A stretch of 64,000 bases of DNA from Wuchereria bancrofti (taxonomy: Eukaryota > Nematoda > Chromadorea > Rhabditida > Onchocercidae): the NCBI GenBank assembly GCA_005281725.1, contig SSBO01000012.1, positions 18,938,525 to 19,002,524 on the forward strand, read 5' to 3'. The notes beneath the pieces are model-generated. The model ran no database searches and was not told the origin of the DNA. It saw nothing but the letters and a program-made list of their open reading frames with translations. How positions within the stretch are numbered: the first letter of the stretch is position 1; the number at the start of each line of letters is the position of its first letter. The position numbers were made by a program, and so were the translations under genes. Positions 37,168 to 49,345 of this stretch are shown here, piece by piece.

Positions 37168-38117
37168 ATGAGTGCGCCATCAGTAAGTAAAGCAGCTTTG
37201 GAACGTAAATTCATTGAATGCGGCGAACGCGACCGAATGAAGGAATTGTTGTTGCAAAGGTTGCGAGAAAGTGGTTGGGTAGAAGAAGTGGAGAATATGT
37301 GTCGGAATTATATACAAAATAAGGTAAGCAATGAAAAGTTTTTTCTACTAAATTACATTTATATAAGTTTCCCGTTCTATATTTCTTTCCAAAAATAATC
37401 AGTGATGTCACTGTTATATTACCTTTTGGGCATTATTCCCTGCAACATGAAACTCTACCGATAAATCCAGTTGTATAAATGAATTGCTGTTGTAAAGCTA
37501 TTGAAATGTATGACTGAAGAAATAAATGAAAGGTATAAAAGTAATCATTATCCACTTCTACTTACTTTCTAAAAAACTTATTGAGCAGGAATGAGTAACT
37601 TTTATTGGACGGGGACGAATAATTTTTAATAAATGAGGAATCGAATAACATATATTTTAATATATTTTTCCAGTCTTGACTATCCAAAATTTTAATATTA
37701 ATATATTTATTAAAATTTTTTTATATTCAATATTATTATATTATTATTATAACTTTTAATGTTAATATCATCTTGTTACTGCTTCTTTTCGGGATTTACA
37801 TAATTCCCAACGTTTTATTAGTTTTAAAGTTTCTTGCAAAAGATTCAAGCAATAATGGAGCGGAATTTGAATAAAATCATTATTAGCAAAATCTTTTAAT
37901 TTCATATGATCTGCCATGTTGTGTTTCAACATAGACCAATTCATTTTTCCATTTTCCTTCACTTTCACTGCAGGGTATCGAACAAGTAACGCTGGAAGAT
38001 GTGCTGAGCGATGTACGAGTTCGAGCCAGACGAGCAGTACCAGATGAAGTGAAACGCGAACTGATGCACTGTATTCGTTCGTTTTTACAACAACAATCTG
38101 GCATTAATGATCTCTAA
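37168..38117 (+). CDS. eny-2: ENY2/SUS1, transcription and mRNA-export factor
   Basis: Small helical subunit shared by the SAGA histone-deubiquitinase module and the TREX-2 export complex. Two exons: 37168-37323 and 37974-38117, stop TAA 38115-38117; 99 residues, close to the usual size of about 100. Recognisable blocks are ALERKFIECGERDRMKELLL, LRESGWVEEVENMCRNYIQN, then GIEQVTLEDVLSDV, and VPDEVKRELMHCIRSFLQQQ. These match the four-helix ENY2 fold in order. The frame is open upstream to about 37051. ATG 37168 is chosen because the conserved part begins just after it and an acceptor-like TTCAG precedes it; ATG 37117 and ATG 37129 are alternatives. AATAAA at 38443-38448 may end the transcript. 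Confidence 0.93.
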
Positions 38118-40111
38118 AAATTTGATCCTTCTTGTTACCGTACATATATTCGCATGGCTGACCGATTTTTTGCTACCGGTTTTCTTGAGTTTTTTATTTG
38201 GTAATTTAATGTGTTGAATTATGGAATTGGTTTTCATAGTAAATTAATTTAGTCGGTTGAACTTTAAATTTAGCGAAAACAGCTGAGTTGAATGGAATTG
38301 AGAAAACTGATTCTCGATTGATCATATTGTTAGCGGCACAGCTATTTTCTCATTTAATATTTTCATATTAATGTATTGCAGTAACCTTGTGCATATTGTT
38401 CATCTGCAAATCTAATGCATTCAGTATTTGTGTTTCAAAACAAATAAACCTTGTTCAGTACATAACAACCCACATACATGATGTATTATTAGTATTTTTA
38501 TTTATATCGTATTTATTTTAATTTAACAATAAATTCCTGTCCAAGTTTGGTCACGGGCGATTCCAGACACATGCAGAAAAGAAAGCATTCATGGGCAAGT
38601 TGAAGAAAGATTTTGTTGCTGCTTAGTGACTGCTCTTCATGCCCGTTGTTATAATTTTTCTTGCACAATAAATTGTTGCTCTCTGCTGCAGTTTTCATAA
38701 CTTTTTCAAACAGATATGTAGTGTTAGTTTACTGGGAAATAATCTGCATTTTCTCCATTGTGCTGCGCTTCCCGATGACATTCTAAAAATCGAGTGTTGT
38801 CAGGAAATTTTACTTTATCTTGATGATGAATTCCTGTTGTTGATGCAGACGAGTAGACGAAATAAAACGTCTGTTGATCGTAGAGACGAATCAAACTGAG
38901 CTTGCTGGTTATTGTTAAAGTCTGCTTCAAACAATAGACTTATAAGGTGAGCATTAGTTTATTATTAATTACAGTGACTTCGGTGAGTGAACAGATGTCA
39001 TTCTTGAATGACTTTCAACCTATACGGTGAATTTAGTTTATAACATTATATTCGTTGCTTACAAGAGTGACTGTGAGCAAATTAAAACATCCGCTGTAAT
39101 AATTTGACATTTTAAATAGGACTGGTTTATAACAAACAAAGCTAATTGAACAAAGGACTTACAACCGTTTAACATTGATTAGGAGCAATTTACAAATTAA
39201 GCACTGCAGATGCTCTAAAATGCACAACTTCATTCTGCGTGTTTAAGACTTTTTGCGACTCCTTTTTCATTTGCAAATCTGAAAGGTGAAATTGCAAATG
39301 GAATTCTTTTATTTAGTAAATAAATCAAGTGCAGTAAATAAATAAATTAGTTGCTACTTTAAAAAGTAGCAGTTCTTTTTTTTAAGAAATGATTATATTT
39401 ATACATAAAAATTTTGTACATTTGAAAAACCGCAGGTATTGGACAAAGCTAAGTCAATTATGAGATAAATTTAGTGGTGATTAAACGGTATTAACCTAAT
39501 TCGCCAATAAAAATCCCTTCAAAAATGATTGGAAGGAATAAAGGATTTGTAGAAATTCACATAAAGCGCTGAAATATGCTATTGGAACATAATGAATGAA
39601 AAAAATAGCATTAACGAAGTGCGAATTCGTATCGCTGCAATTCTCATTGATACAGTCGCCTATTGGATTGCGATTACATGAATTCCTTCTGACCTTTTGG
39701 CGATTTTTTCTCAATGATTAATTTCGCAAGATGAAAACTTTTGTGTGTATTAACTAAATTTAATATAACATGCAAGCAAATAATATAAACTCTTAGAGTT
39801 TCATATTTCCGACTGTGTTGGATGATTTCGGGTTAAAATTAAATCACTGTATATGTTATTTCAAAGAGAAATTATCGCATTTTGTTATAAATCAAATTAA
39901 AAAGAAATATATGTGGTAAAGAGTGGTTAACACTCCGTGAAGATACATTTTAAAGAAAAATCAGAATCAAATTTCAACAGCAAAATAATCCCACTACTAA
40001 ATTTTTCAAGCAAAAGCAGCACGAGGAATTATATGATGCCAGAAGTGCTCATACATACTTTCAAAATTGAGAACAGAATTCTGGATTCCTAAGGGTAGGA
40101 CAGAAATTCTA

Positions 40112-41230
40112 ATGTTCATTGCAAATCAGTGAGAGTTCGGTCATCCTTAATTTAAGTATTTACAAATTAAAAATTGAAAACTTGATTGAATGAACCTTAA
40201 GTATTTACAAATTAAAAATTGAAAGCTTGATTACGGTGAAGTCGAAATTTATCTTATGGAAATTAATTATCCATTGAAATACGTACTCATTAAGTTACCC
40301 ATTTCCCTGTCAAACGTGATAATTCGCCGTAAAATCTTGAAGTTTTAGCTTTACATACAGTGAAGTAATTTCTTAAAATTAGTACTTTCATAAACAATAT
40401 ACCATTGTTGTGCATATTTTTGTTTCGTACTCGTACATTGTCAGACATTAACCTTTTGGAGACAATGCCTTACCTTTTAAATCTTATAATGAATGCTATA
40501 TATAGTGATTAGAAGAAGGAAACAGTAATTAGATTAATGTATTGATTACAAAGTGACTATCAATAACTTACTGCTATAATCTGATATCAGAAAATTATTC
40601 AAAATAAATGGGAAAGTTTTTTTCTTTCCTAATTCTTGTCGAGGAAGTTTTTTAATAGGTATTTTTGTTGCTGTCATAACTCTAAAGCGTTGACAATAAC
40701 TTTATTGTTTCTTTACTACGGTACAATATCGCGCATATGCAATAATAGGAAAGAAATGAATAATAAACGGTAAATATTAGATTATACCAATAGTTCACCA
40801 AATGTTTGTTAACTTTTCGCAGTTTCAGTTTTTGGCCGTCCTTTCTTCGTCTCATCAATGTTACGGCTGTTACTATGCCACCATTTGTTGAAAGTGAATT
40901 GATGCATAAGTGTTGAAATGAAACGTATCAGCGCTTGCTGTACTGATTTAGACAAAGGTTTTAATTCCTCATAAATTACAACAAAGCGCATGATTATAGC
41001 GAGTGAAGGACTGTCAATTTCAGATGATCTTTACTCTTTATGTAGTAGAAGTTGACCTTTAACACTAAGTTATGTAGATGTCAACTGGCCACATTGCAAT
41101 GAATGGTACTGAATGAATTTGTGATATAAAAATTGAATATCTGATTGTTTCTTCATCGTTTTCTCCTGATAAAATGCTAATCACTTTCTACCATATATAT
41201 TTTTTTCTAACAATAAAATGCTGTAATTTC
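40112..41230. repeat. Segmental duplicate, copy 1 (partner 58135-59202)
   Basis: About 1.1 kb closely matches 58135-59202 in the same orientation. It has scattered substitutions and small indels on the left and near identity on the right. Copy 1 alone has an internal tandem repeat of a unit containing AAGTATTTACAAATTAAAAA near 40157-40231. The right end abuts the N at 41231, after which sequence diverges into the acyltransferase gene. Confidence 0.9.
40809..40991 (-). CDS. 60-residue open frame kept in both duplicate copies
   Basis: ATG 40991 to the stop TAA at 40811-40809 encodes MRFVVIYEELKPLSKSVQQA and ends in KKGRPKTETAKS. The same protein, with no change seen, is encoded at 58963-58781. 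No domain was recognised. An unbroken frame in two copies is only weak evidence because the two copies are nearly identical there. Confidence 0.25.
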   Translation of the reverse strand: MRFVVIYEELKPLSKSVQQALIRFISTLMHQFTFNKWWHSNSRNIDETKKGRPKTETAKS

Positions 41231-41231
41231 N

Positions 41232-41417
41232 AATATCGTGATTTTTATATGCATTGCATTTGGTCCCCTGTGGATTACTTCTCCGAAATTCAGGTATTAC
41301 TTCAAAGTAATCCTTTATACGATTTGTCTGGTGACGGCTGGAACAATTGGTGCATGTCTGTCACTACCAAATGGAAGAACTCCGAAAAATCATTGGTATC
41401 TGTTTTATTTTTAGTGT

Positions 41418-41454
<37 letters not shown>

Positions 41455-43643
41455 AGAGTTCAGTTTATTACTAGACAAAGGAACCAAGCAAGAATAATGA
41501 TAGGAAATATTTGATAATAATTCGTTGCGTCAAAATCTTTTTGAATTGGAAAAAAAACTTTTATCAAAGAAAAAATGTCTTTTAATTTAATTGTTGAAGA
41601 TGATGAGTTTTTTATATTTTTTCATTCTTCTTTATGAAACTTCGTAAGTAGTATTTCAATTTGCAGAATTTTTATATATTTATAGAAATCGTTTATACAG
41701 TTTAATGTTTAGTGCTTATTATTGTAAAAATTTTGCACGATTGATTTAAAATCCATGTATCTCTACAACTTCTTTTAGTGCCTTCAAGAAAATCTGGAAA
41801 GCACTGCTTCTTGTTTATACCATGAGACATGATATTGGACACGCAGCCTCAGAAGTTTAATGCTAAATTGAAAACTTTTCTCAAGAGTTAATGTATTTCA
41901 TTGTGGACGACTGACATCCTGCTGACATTATATTTATATGAATCATACTATTTTAGGCATACGTTTCGTACTTTTCAATTATTAACATTTTGGTGTGGCA
42001 TATCTTACGAAATACGCAACCGGAATTTCATCGAAGTCGATAACTCGTTTATTGTCGTTGCAAATCATCAGACTTTGCTGGATGTTTTAAGTATGATATA
42101 TTCTTGATAACTCCTTTCCTGTCCTCATCTCTTAAAATTTAAGCATGGATTAAATTGCTCGAGAAACAAAGCATATGAACTTTAGAACGAAACTTGGACT
42201 TAGAATTAGGGAAATCAGAATTGAATTTCAGGTCCTTCTTAGGAAGCGAAGTTTTAATTGAGGAAAAAATCATTAGTTGGATTAAAAATTCTCACCGTAT
42301 CATTTTGCTGTATTTCAAAGGCCATGTTTTTGCAGGTTATATTCGAAAATGTTCAAGAATTATTACTACCAGCTGCTTTCTTTGACATAGGCTGTTTGAC
42401 AGTCCTCAGGTTGCTGATGCTGTTTGAAAATCTGAGAGGGCAGACTTGCATTTAGTATTATTAGCATTCTAGGCTTCCAACAAGTGATCTATTTAATTTT
42501 GAGTAGGTAGCAAATAAATTCTGGTCATTTAAAATCTGGACAGTTATGAATGCTATATGTAACCATATTTTTCAGCTTTAACGTATGTTTGGCCGGAAAA
42601 CTGCGTTGTTTTATTGAAGAGTAGTTTGAAATTTATGCCGGGTTTCAATGTTTGTGCATATCTATGTGAAGCTATTTTCATAAACAGATTCAGTAAAGTG
42701 GCTGCACACAAATCAGTTGAGAAAGCAATCAGTGCGGTACGGAATTATGTAAGTCTTCGGATTATTGCAAAAAGCTGTTTTATCCTTTTATTACTGAAGA
42801 TGTCATGATTAGAAGAAAGAAGATGCGGTTCGAATTTAGTGTTGATTAATTATAGATTTTACATCATTGGTTTCATTTTCCTCCTTTTTTCTTTTGAGTA
42901 AATGCTAGCATGGAAGGGAGCAGGGAACGTGAGAGAAACCAATTCTACTAATGAGGAATATTGTTCTTTATTTTTGGATTTTTTTTTTTTTTTTTTGAAA
43001 ATCGTTTTATGTATAATTTCAGAGAAGGATATGGATATTTCCCGAAGGGACAAGAAACTCGAGTGGTACAATGCTTCCATTTAAGAAAGGTGCTTTCATT
43101 ATAGCACGTGAAGCCAACGTATGTCGTCCATAGTTTTTTTGTTTTTTTGAATTGATAAAATTGGTAGCTTTTTTTAAATGTCTTAGGTAAAACTTTATTT
43201 AGTTATACAGTTTCTTCATCATTTTTAAGGAGTGTTGAGAAGTTATTGATAGTATTACCGATTTTCTTGCATCATTTTCCAATAATATTTTTGCAGGTTC
43301 CGATTATTCCAATAGTTATTTCATCATATCAATCATTTTATCGAAAAGTAGGCTTTTTTATTTAAACTTTCGATTAATGTCATACTGTGTAATTATCTAG
43401 AATACCTTATTCTAATAACTTTATCATTCATATTAGTTCTGGTACATCTTAAAGTTGTGAGCAAATTTTTGTAGTCCATTTCAGGATGATTATAAATTTG
43501 ATTATGGTGGTCGTGTAATAATTGAAATTCTTCCGGCAATCGACTCATCCGCATATTCTGACATCGACAGTTTGAGTGAAGAATGTCATAAACAGATGGA
43601 AAATGTTTATCGAAAAATAAGCGATGAATTATGTTCGAAATAG
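41232..43643 (+). CDS. 1-acylglycerol-3-phosphate acyltransferase (AGPAT), 5' truncated by gap
   Basis: Converts lysophosphatidic acid to phosphatidic acid at the ER membrane. Six in-phase exons: 41232-41395 (left end cut by N), 41957-42090, 42576-42748, 43023-43118, 43297-43347 and 43485-43643 (stop TAG); 258 residues remain. Membrane segments come first ([37 protein letters not shown]). Catalytic motif I is NHQTLLD, where the family has NHxxxxD with the His-Asp pair. Next come the [16 protein letters not shown] region, motif [10 protein letters not shown], and motif [17 protein letters not shown]. The order and length match animal AGPAT1/2 and nematode ACL proteins. The start codon and perhaps 20-30 residues are missing at 41231; sequence to the left belongs to an unrelated duplicate. 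Open frames inside the intron 42091-42575 are not homologous and are left out. Confidence 0.92.
41421..41451. repeat. (TA)n microsatellite
   Basis: An uninterrupted TA dinucleotide run in the first visible AGPAT intron. Confidence 0.95.
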
Positions 43644-45228
43644 GGGGTAGTCCCTTTCTACCGAGTTACTTTATTGCTTTATTTTGTGTTCTTTTTTACA
43701 AAATCATTTATTGCATCATTTTATTCATTGCATTGTATATAATATTGTTTAAAATATATTGCTTTGTTTACAACATCACCACTAAGTTTACCTCAAGGCA
43801 ATTGATCTAGTTTTGCACAATTCCTGTAATTTTTCAAATTTTCAGAGCCTTTTTTATATATAAATGTAATCATTTCAGATCCTTTTTATATATAAATGTT
43901 ATCCTAAAAGGAAAAGCAATTATTTTTTAAGATAGCATATAATGTATTCACTTACTTCATTTGATTTATTTGCTTAATAATGGGGTTCATTTACCTTCTG
44001 ACTTGCAGTATAATATTCTTGAAGCAATTGAAAAGTAATAACTAAGAATTATATATGCACAAAAAAACATCGAAATATTTACTCAATTAAATGAAATCGA
44101 AAAAATTTGTGAATTGCCAGGTTGGTATATTTGTTTTGCCCACTTATTTATGTGTCTTTTTTATCTAAAAAGATGTCCAGTCTTGTAAATATTTTCAAAA
44201 TTCCTTGGACTTATCGCTAATGACTCTTGGATTGCGAAACTTTCCAACATAATATGGATTATGAAGGGATGGCTAACATTCTCAAAGGGCAAATTTGTTG
44301 GAAAATGATCACAGGGAAACTTTTAAAGTCCTCAGGTCTTCCAGTATCTACCTATCAAAGTGGAAATGAAGATAAAGCGATAAAATTGAAGTATAAACTA
44401 AACTATGATTTGCCTATTATTTATAAACAAGTTGGTGGGAGTAGGAGCGACTGACATGGCAGACTTCGTGATTCAATTTACAATTATTTTATCCATCGAA
44501 TTATCTTTCCTGATTTGTGTTTTTCTCCCTAACATTGCACCGAAATATATCTTTGCTACTCCGACCAAATCGTGAACCATTCAGAATTCACTAGGAATTG
44601 GTCTAAGCACAATGAACAAGCCAAAGTCAACTTGGAAATGTCATTGGATCATGGGACTTGTTTAAATCGATAATGTTCAATATTATCTTCTGTTACTTGT
44701 TTCTTTATATCCTTTGGTTGTAAAATTAGTGTATGATATGATATCATCAATGCAAAATAACATCATTTATTCAACATCTATTCAGCAAATACTTATTCAA
44801 CCTTTTCCTTTCATTACCTTTTTTTATTCAGCCTATAAAATAGCAATACGTAATTAACAAAAATTATTTCTACTCATTTTCTTGTCCTTAATAATGCTTT
44901 CTATATGCTATAATTTCCCATATGCTATTGAATCTTTAAAATTATGCTAATGAAAATTTCAATTTTACCATACACATTTCCAATCTCATTTCATATTCAT
45001 AGAAAAGTCAACGTATATTACTAATTAATGGTTCAGCTGTAAATTCCAGATGAAGTTTGTTCCTGTTAAACTTATTGTAGGAAAATTGATGCAGGAAAAT
45101 TGCCGTTTTTCCAAGGATAACCAAATAATATTTTAAAATACTTCGACATACAACATGGAATATTAACCTGCAGTATTAATATCTGAAAACTATTTAACTA
45201 AAATTATTGTTGTAATTAAATGATATCA
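43644..45228. other. AGPAT 3' flank and duplicated segment
   Basis: A short direct repeat (TTTTTATATATAAATGT twice near 43850-43900) follows the AGPAT stop. A weak plus-strand frame at 44456-44573 could encode a 38-residue peptide starting MADFVIQFTIILSIELSFLI, with one membrane-like stretch. It runs into the duplicate 44506-45190 and has no recognised family. Confidence 0.4.
44506..45190. repeat. Duplicate of receptor locus, with internal deletion (partners 52003-52576 and about 54010-54117)
   Basis: Positions 44506-45079 look identical to 52003-52576. From about 45085 the sequence matches about 54010-54117 instead, with a few substitutions such as AATATTTT/AATACTTT. The copy therefore lacks the intervening 1.43 kb, which in the other locus carries the first two exons of the serpentine receptor. 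Confidence 0.9.
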
Positions 45229-45791
45229 TCACTTCTTATAGCTGAAATTATTGATAAAGTTCACTTCTCCTAAAAGATTTTAAAAGATTTGAAAATCCAG
45301 ATTTGGTCATTTTTCGAGTAAATTTAATATATAATAACAACAAAAAAAAACAAATGCATAAACTATAATTATATAAGATTGCACTAAATTTACCTCGTTT
45401 CATAGTTTGACCTTTTCGTAATGCAAGAGTGTCTCTCCAAATGTTTCGTCTTGTTTCCTATAATTGTAATTAATCAATTGTTCATTTTCTTTTTGTAACA
45501 GAACAAATAAAAGTTAATTATCAGTCTTTAACTATTTATTGTAACTGATTAATAGGAAATGAATTAACAAAATTAATCGTAGCAATTTAAAATAGATTCA
45601 AATATATTAAAAATGTATTCAAACTTGTTAATTATTTAAAATAATGGTCGAATATGAATGAAGAATTTCTAAGTTTAAATTTACTAAAAAATGAAACTTA
45701 TAATTTATACCTCTAATGTTGTCATTCGTTTTTTCAAATGTTGTTTTGCACGCTCAATTCGTAGAAACAACGATATATGGGTGACACTCAT
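45229..45791 (-). CDS. Small basic protein, 61 residues, unrecognised
   Basis: Three minus-strand exons, all in phase with clean GT..AG borders: 45791-45711, 45457-45394 and 45269-45229 (stop TGA 45231-45229). The protein begins MSVTHISLFLRIERAKQHLK, continues through TTLEETRRNIWRDTLALRKG and ends FINNFSYKK. It is strongly basic and probably helical, with no signal peptide or domain that I know. The ATG follows a pyrimidine-rich run without a nearby AG, so an upstream exon is possible. It lies downstream of the exon pair at 46449-47307 on the same strand, 657 bases away, and might be co-transcribed. Confidence 0.55.
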
Positions 45792-46448
45792 TATTGCAAG
45801 CAAAAAAAAGAGATATAAATATTACAATTCGAGCATTTTTACGATTGTCCATTATGAAAAACTAAAATTGTTAAAGCAAAAATCGCTTTAAATCTTTAAA
45901 CTAAGCGCTTTTCTTGTTATTTCTTGCTTTTTTGTTTGCTTTCTATTAAAAATTTAAATGAAAAAACTTATAAAACTATTTGTAAAAAAAAATAAAATAG
46001 AATTTAATGGTGGAAAAACGATTTTTTATTAAAATATTAATAATAGAGAAATGATGCGATGAAATGCGATGATATTTAGATATTCAAAATGAAGGAATTT
46101 CAACAGAAATTTTTGAAAAATAGAATGTTAGTTTAAGGAGAAAAAGATTAACAAACTAGAATTCTGTTTTAAAAAAAAATTAACATTAATTGCCATTATT
46201 AATTTATTTCAAAAGTTGAATAATAAATAAATTACTGTTTTTGCACGGGACAATTTCTTATTAATTAAAAAACTTATTAATAAAAACAATTTGCTAGTGA
46301 TTTAATTCAAGGAACTGAAATGGTAAGCGAACAATTTGAAGATTGCCAAATATTAATTGAAATTCAGGTGTTACATTTTGAAATACTTCAACTATTGAAA
46401 TATGAATTATATGATCAGTACATTTAGATTCATATTTTAAGGTCAAGG

Positions 46449-47307
46449 TTATAGTATAAGATCTATGTTCTCATCCTCCAAATATCTGGTAATCAGTCTT
46501 CTTACTGATTTATCTCGTAATTGGTTTTCTTTTTCATAACTGTCATATAATCAAAATTTTACAACTGGAAAAACGAAATTTTAAAAAAAAAGAAAAAAAT
46601 AACTAATTATAAATAATGTGTCAAAAATGTTGAATTAAATAATATAAAATAATTCGATAAATGAATGCGAAATATCTGAACCAATAAATAATTGTTAGCA
46701 AATTAATAATTGTTTATTTAAAACACAATTAATTATCTAAATATTATTATTTTACAAATTTATTCATTGTCATTGATTGTAAAACTGTTGAAATTGCTTG
46801 AATACTTGAAAAACTTGAAAAATGTTATAACTTAATATAAGTTTAGAAGCACTCGAAATATTATTGAATTTATTCCTTCAATGAATAAGCTTAATTTCAT
46901 TTAGCTTTCAATTTGAATTGCTACTGCAGTACTTTACTTCAAAAGCAGATACCATTATTTATCATTGATTAGCACCAATAAATTAATTATCATCGATGTT
47001 TCATTTCATTATATTTAGACGGGACAATAATCAATTGTTGTTGTATTAGTAAATAGTTTAATTGAATGCTAAATCTAAACTTTAGATATCATATATCACT
47101 AAGCTTTAATTTATATTTTAATTCAATAGCTCTATAGCTAATGGAATCGTTTCTGTTGTCATCATCATTATTATCAACTTTTAATTAAGAAAATCTTTGG
47201 TATCACAATGAATTTAAAGGATTTGATGATCACAACAAGGCCTTAACGACAATTTCATGACGGATTTCATCAAACTGCGACAAAACGGACGAATTAGTTG
47301 TTTCTTT
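46449..47307 (-). CDS. C-terminal exons of an unrecognised charged protein
   Basis: Two minus-strand exons join in phase: about 47307-47234 (donor GTGATC) and 46539-46449 (stop TAA 46451-46449). The frame reads TTNSSVLSQFDEIRHEIVVK, then ALFYEKENQLRDKSVRRLIT and RYLEDENIDLIL. It is highly charged and likely helical. The 5' limit is uncertain and earlier exons were not found. No family was recognised. Confidence 0.45.
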
Positions 47308-47868
47308 CTCTCACTTTACATGATAAAAATAAATTTAACAATTTTTATCACTGACAAAAGATAAAACTATGTGAGTAATTTGAGTATCAAATAAGAAATG
47401 CATAAAAACTGAAATACTCGAAATTGTAGTATTAGCAATAATAGTATGTAATAATGGAAGTAATTGAAGTAAAGTTTGTATGTACTTTATATATATATAA
47501 TTTATTTTACTTGATTTTAATGTCGGATCGTTAGAATTTTTTCAGAATTTCACCATACGACGATTATTCCTCAAAAAAAAAAAAACAAATCTTTTTAAAT
47601 GTAATTTTTGGAATCAATAATTTGCAGCAATTTTATTTCAATCTTTCCTTATAAATCCTTCTTCTTACCAAAAGAAAAATAAATAAATAAAAAAAAAATA
47701 AAAAAAGAGAAATATTATGATCTGATAGGTAACGGTTTTGCATAAAAATACATTCATTTCAAATTCAAATGGTTTGGATGCTCACAATTGCTCATAATTT
47801 ATTTCATTTTTTTTTTAATGTATCATTTAACTTTTTTCTTTTCTCTTTTGTTTTACAATAAAAAAATT

Positions 47869-49345
47869 TCAACAGAAATATGGTACTACTGGAAAAGGCA
47901 TGAATCGCTTATGTCTGTGACGACGATTCTGATCATTTATACGACGCTTTTCTCTTGACATCATATTCCATGGAAATTCCGTATGTGATGGATTTCGTAC
48001 ATCCCACAGAAAACTCTGCAATTGTTGACTATTAGTATTAAATTAAAAAAAAATTTTTTTATGACTGCTACAAAAATGAAAACAAGCAAAAAAGATTTTT
48101 TTCAAATTGTATATTTTATTCATGCTAACATTTAACACTCAGCAAATGAATTACTCTATTCTTTTTATTATACTAAGTTCAGTTTTTTACTTTCTGTTAT
48201 TCTGTTTACAAAATTAAAGGATCAAAAATCGCCTTATTTTAAAATAAATCTTTTAATTAATAATTTTTGTCTCTGAAAGGTATTACCTTACATTTAATCT
48301 TTGATTAATAATGCTATATTTACTCAGAAATGATAATATTTTAGTCAAATCCATCTTTCAAAGTAGCCAATTTTCTTTTCTAAATTATTATTCAAATAGA
48401 TTAAAACTTCATACAAGTCAAAAGGTCAAAAGTCAGGTGAGTTTATTATAACTTGAAAATGATTGCAATAAAATTAAGTTGGTTTAATAGCTTTATTGGC
48501 AAGAAGTTAGCATTGTTAATTAAAGTATTTACAGAAATACTTTAATATTTCTGCAACAAAATTTGATGTAATAAAAAATTATTATTAGTTCTGCAATAAG
48601 CTAATTTTTACTATTTTATTTTTTTCTACTTGAAAACTGCTAACTTTTTTATAGATTATAAAGCTCAAATCAAATTAAAAACTAAAAAACTAACTCGTTG
48701 TATACTATCTTGAAGATTTACACTCCAGCGATTTACTTCTTGATTATAGATTTCCAATTTTCGATAATCCATTACTGTCATATCACGTAAATATAAGCCA
48801 TTTTTGTAGATTTTTCCATTCTAAACATTGCTTTTCTTTTTTAATGTTTTTTTCCATTCTTTTCTTTTTTTATTTTCTTTGTTTACAAATTATAAATAAA
48901 TAAAATATCTTTAATCTAATTTAATATTTATATTCTATAAATTTCATTCTAATATTTTAGAAAATTTTGAGTGCAAATTATTTTTGACAAAGAATGAAGG
49001 AAAAAAAGAAAAGAAAAATAAAATAAAAATGATAAAACTGAAAAAAAGAAAAAAGAAAAAAGCGGTCCCTTATTGTTTGTAGTTTATTAATTAATGATTT
49101 CATGAAAATTTTTTAATGTTTTGTCATCAGCAAAAATAACGATCACTGAGCAAAATTGCTTAATTAAAAAATGAAAGAATGCAGAGAAAATTACAATAAC
49201 ATAGCATCCGTTACTACCAGAAACAAATAGACCATTGGCATCGTAGCAAACATTGTTGACACAGATGACATTATTGTTGAAACTATTGATAATTGTATGT
49301 TGTACTTGTGATTTAACCAATGTAACAAGTAACAACAGATAGAAA
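47869..49345 (-). CDS. Pepsin-inhibitor-3 (aspin/Ov33)-like secreted protein, divergent
   Basis: Nematode aspartic-protease inhibitor family. Three in-phase minus-strand exons: 49345-49201, 48820-48695 and 48015-47869 (stop TGA 47871-47869), about 138 residues. A hydrophobic leader FYLLLLVTLVKSQVQ looks like a signal peptide. Then come ICVNNVCYDANGLFVSGSNG and the key block NGKIYKNGLYLRDMTVMDYR. That block aligns in my memory with the GNKLFIDQKYVRDLTAKDHA type of the family. A basic region and a Pro-rich end PFPVVPYFC follow, similar to the Cys-ending tail of aspins. No ATG precedes the leader in frame, and the exon enters with one base of a split codon, so a short first exon is missing. Family membership is inferred from one strong block plus layout. 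Confidence 0.65.

Larger units (their letters stand above)
38118..41231. other. Intergenic region; right third is a duplicated segment
   Basis: Two minus-strand open frames at 38724-38930 and 38513-38698 have slightly raised GC but no recognised domain or consistent splicing. Positions 40112-41230 duplicate 58135-59202 and end at a single N (41231). Confidence 0.5.

Noticed and set aside
38513..38930. Two consecutive minus-strand frames after ENY2
   Set aside because: Composition slightly coding-like but no domain, no consistent join and they overlap the ENY2 3' flank.
42194..42455. Open frames between AGPAT motif I and motif II exons
   Set aside because: Joining exons 41957-42090 and 42576-42748 directly keeps phase and matches the family without an insert, so these are intronic.
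46319..46428. Short plus-strand frame starting MVSEQFEDCQILIEIQ
   Set aside because: Only 35 residues, no partner exon; opposite a minus-strand gene.
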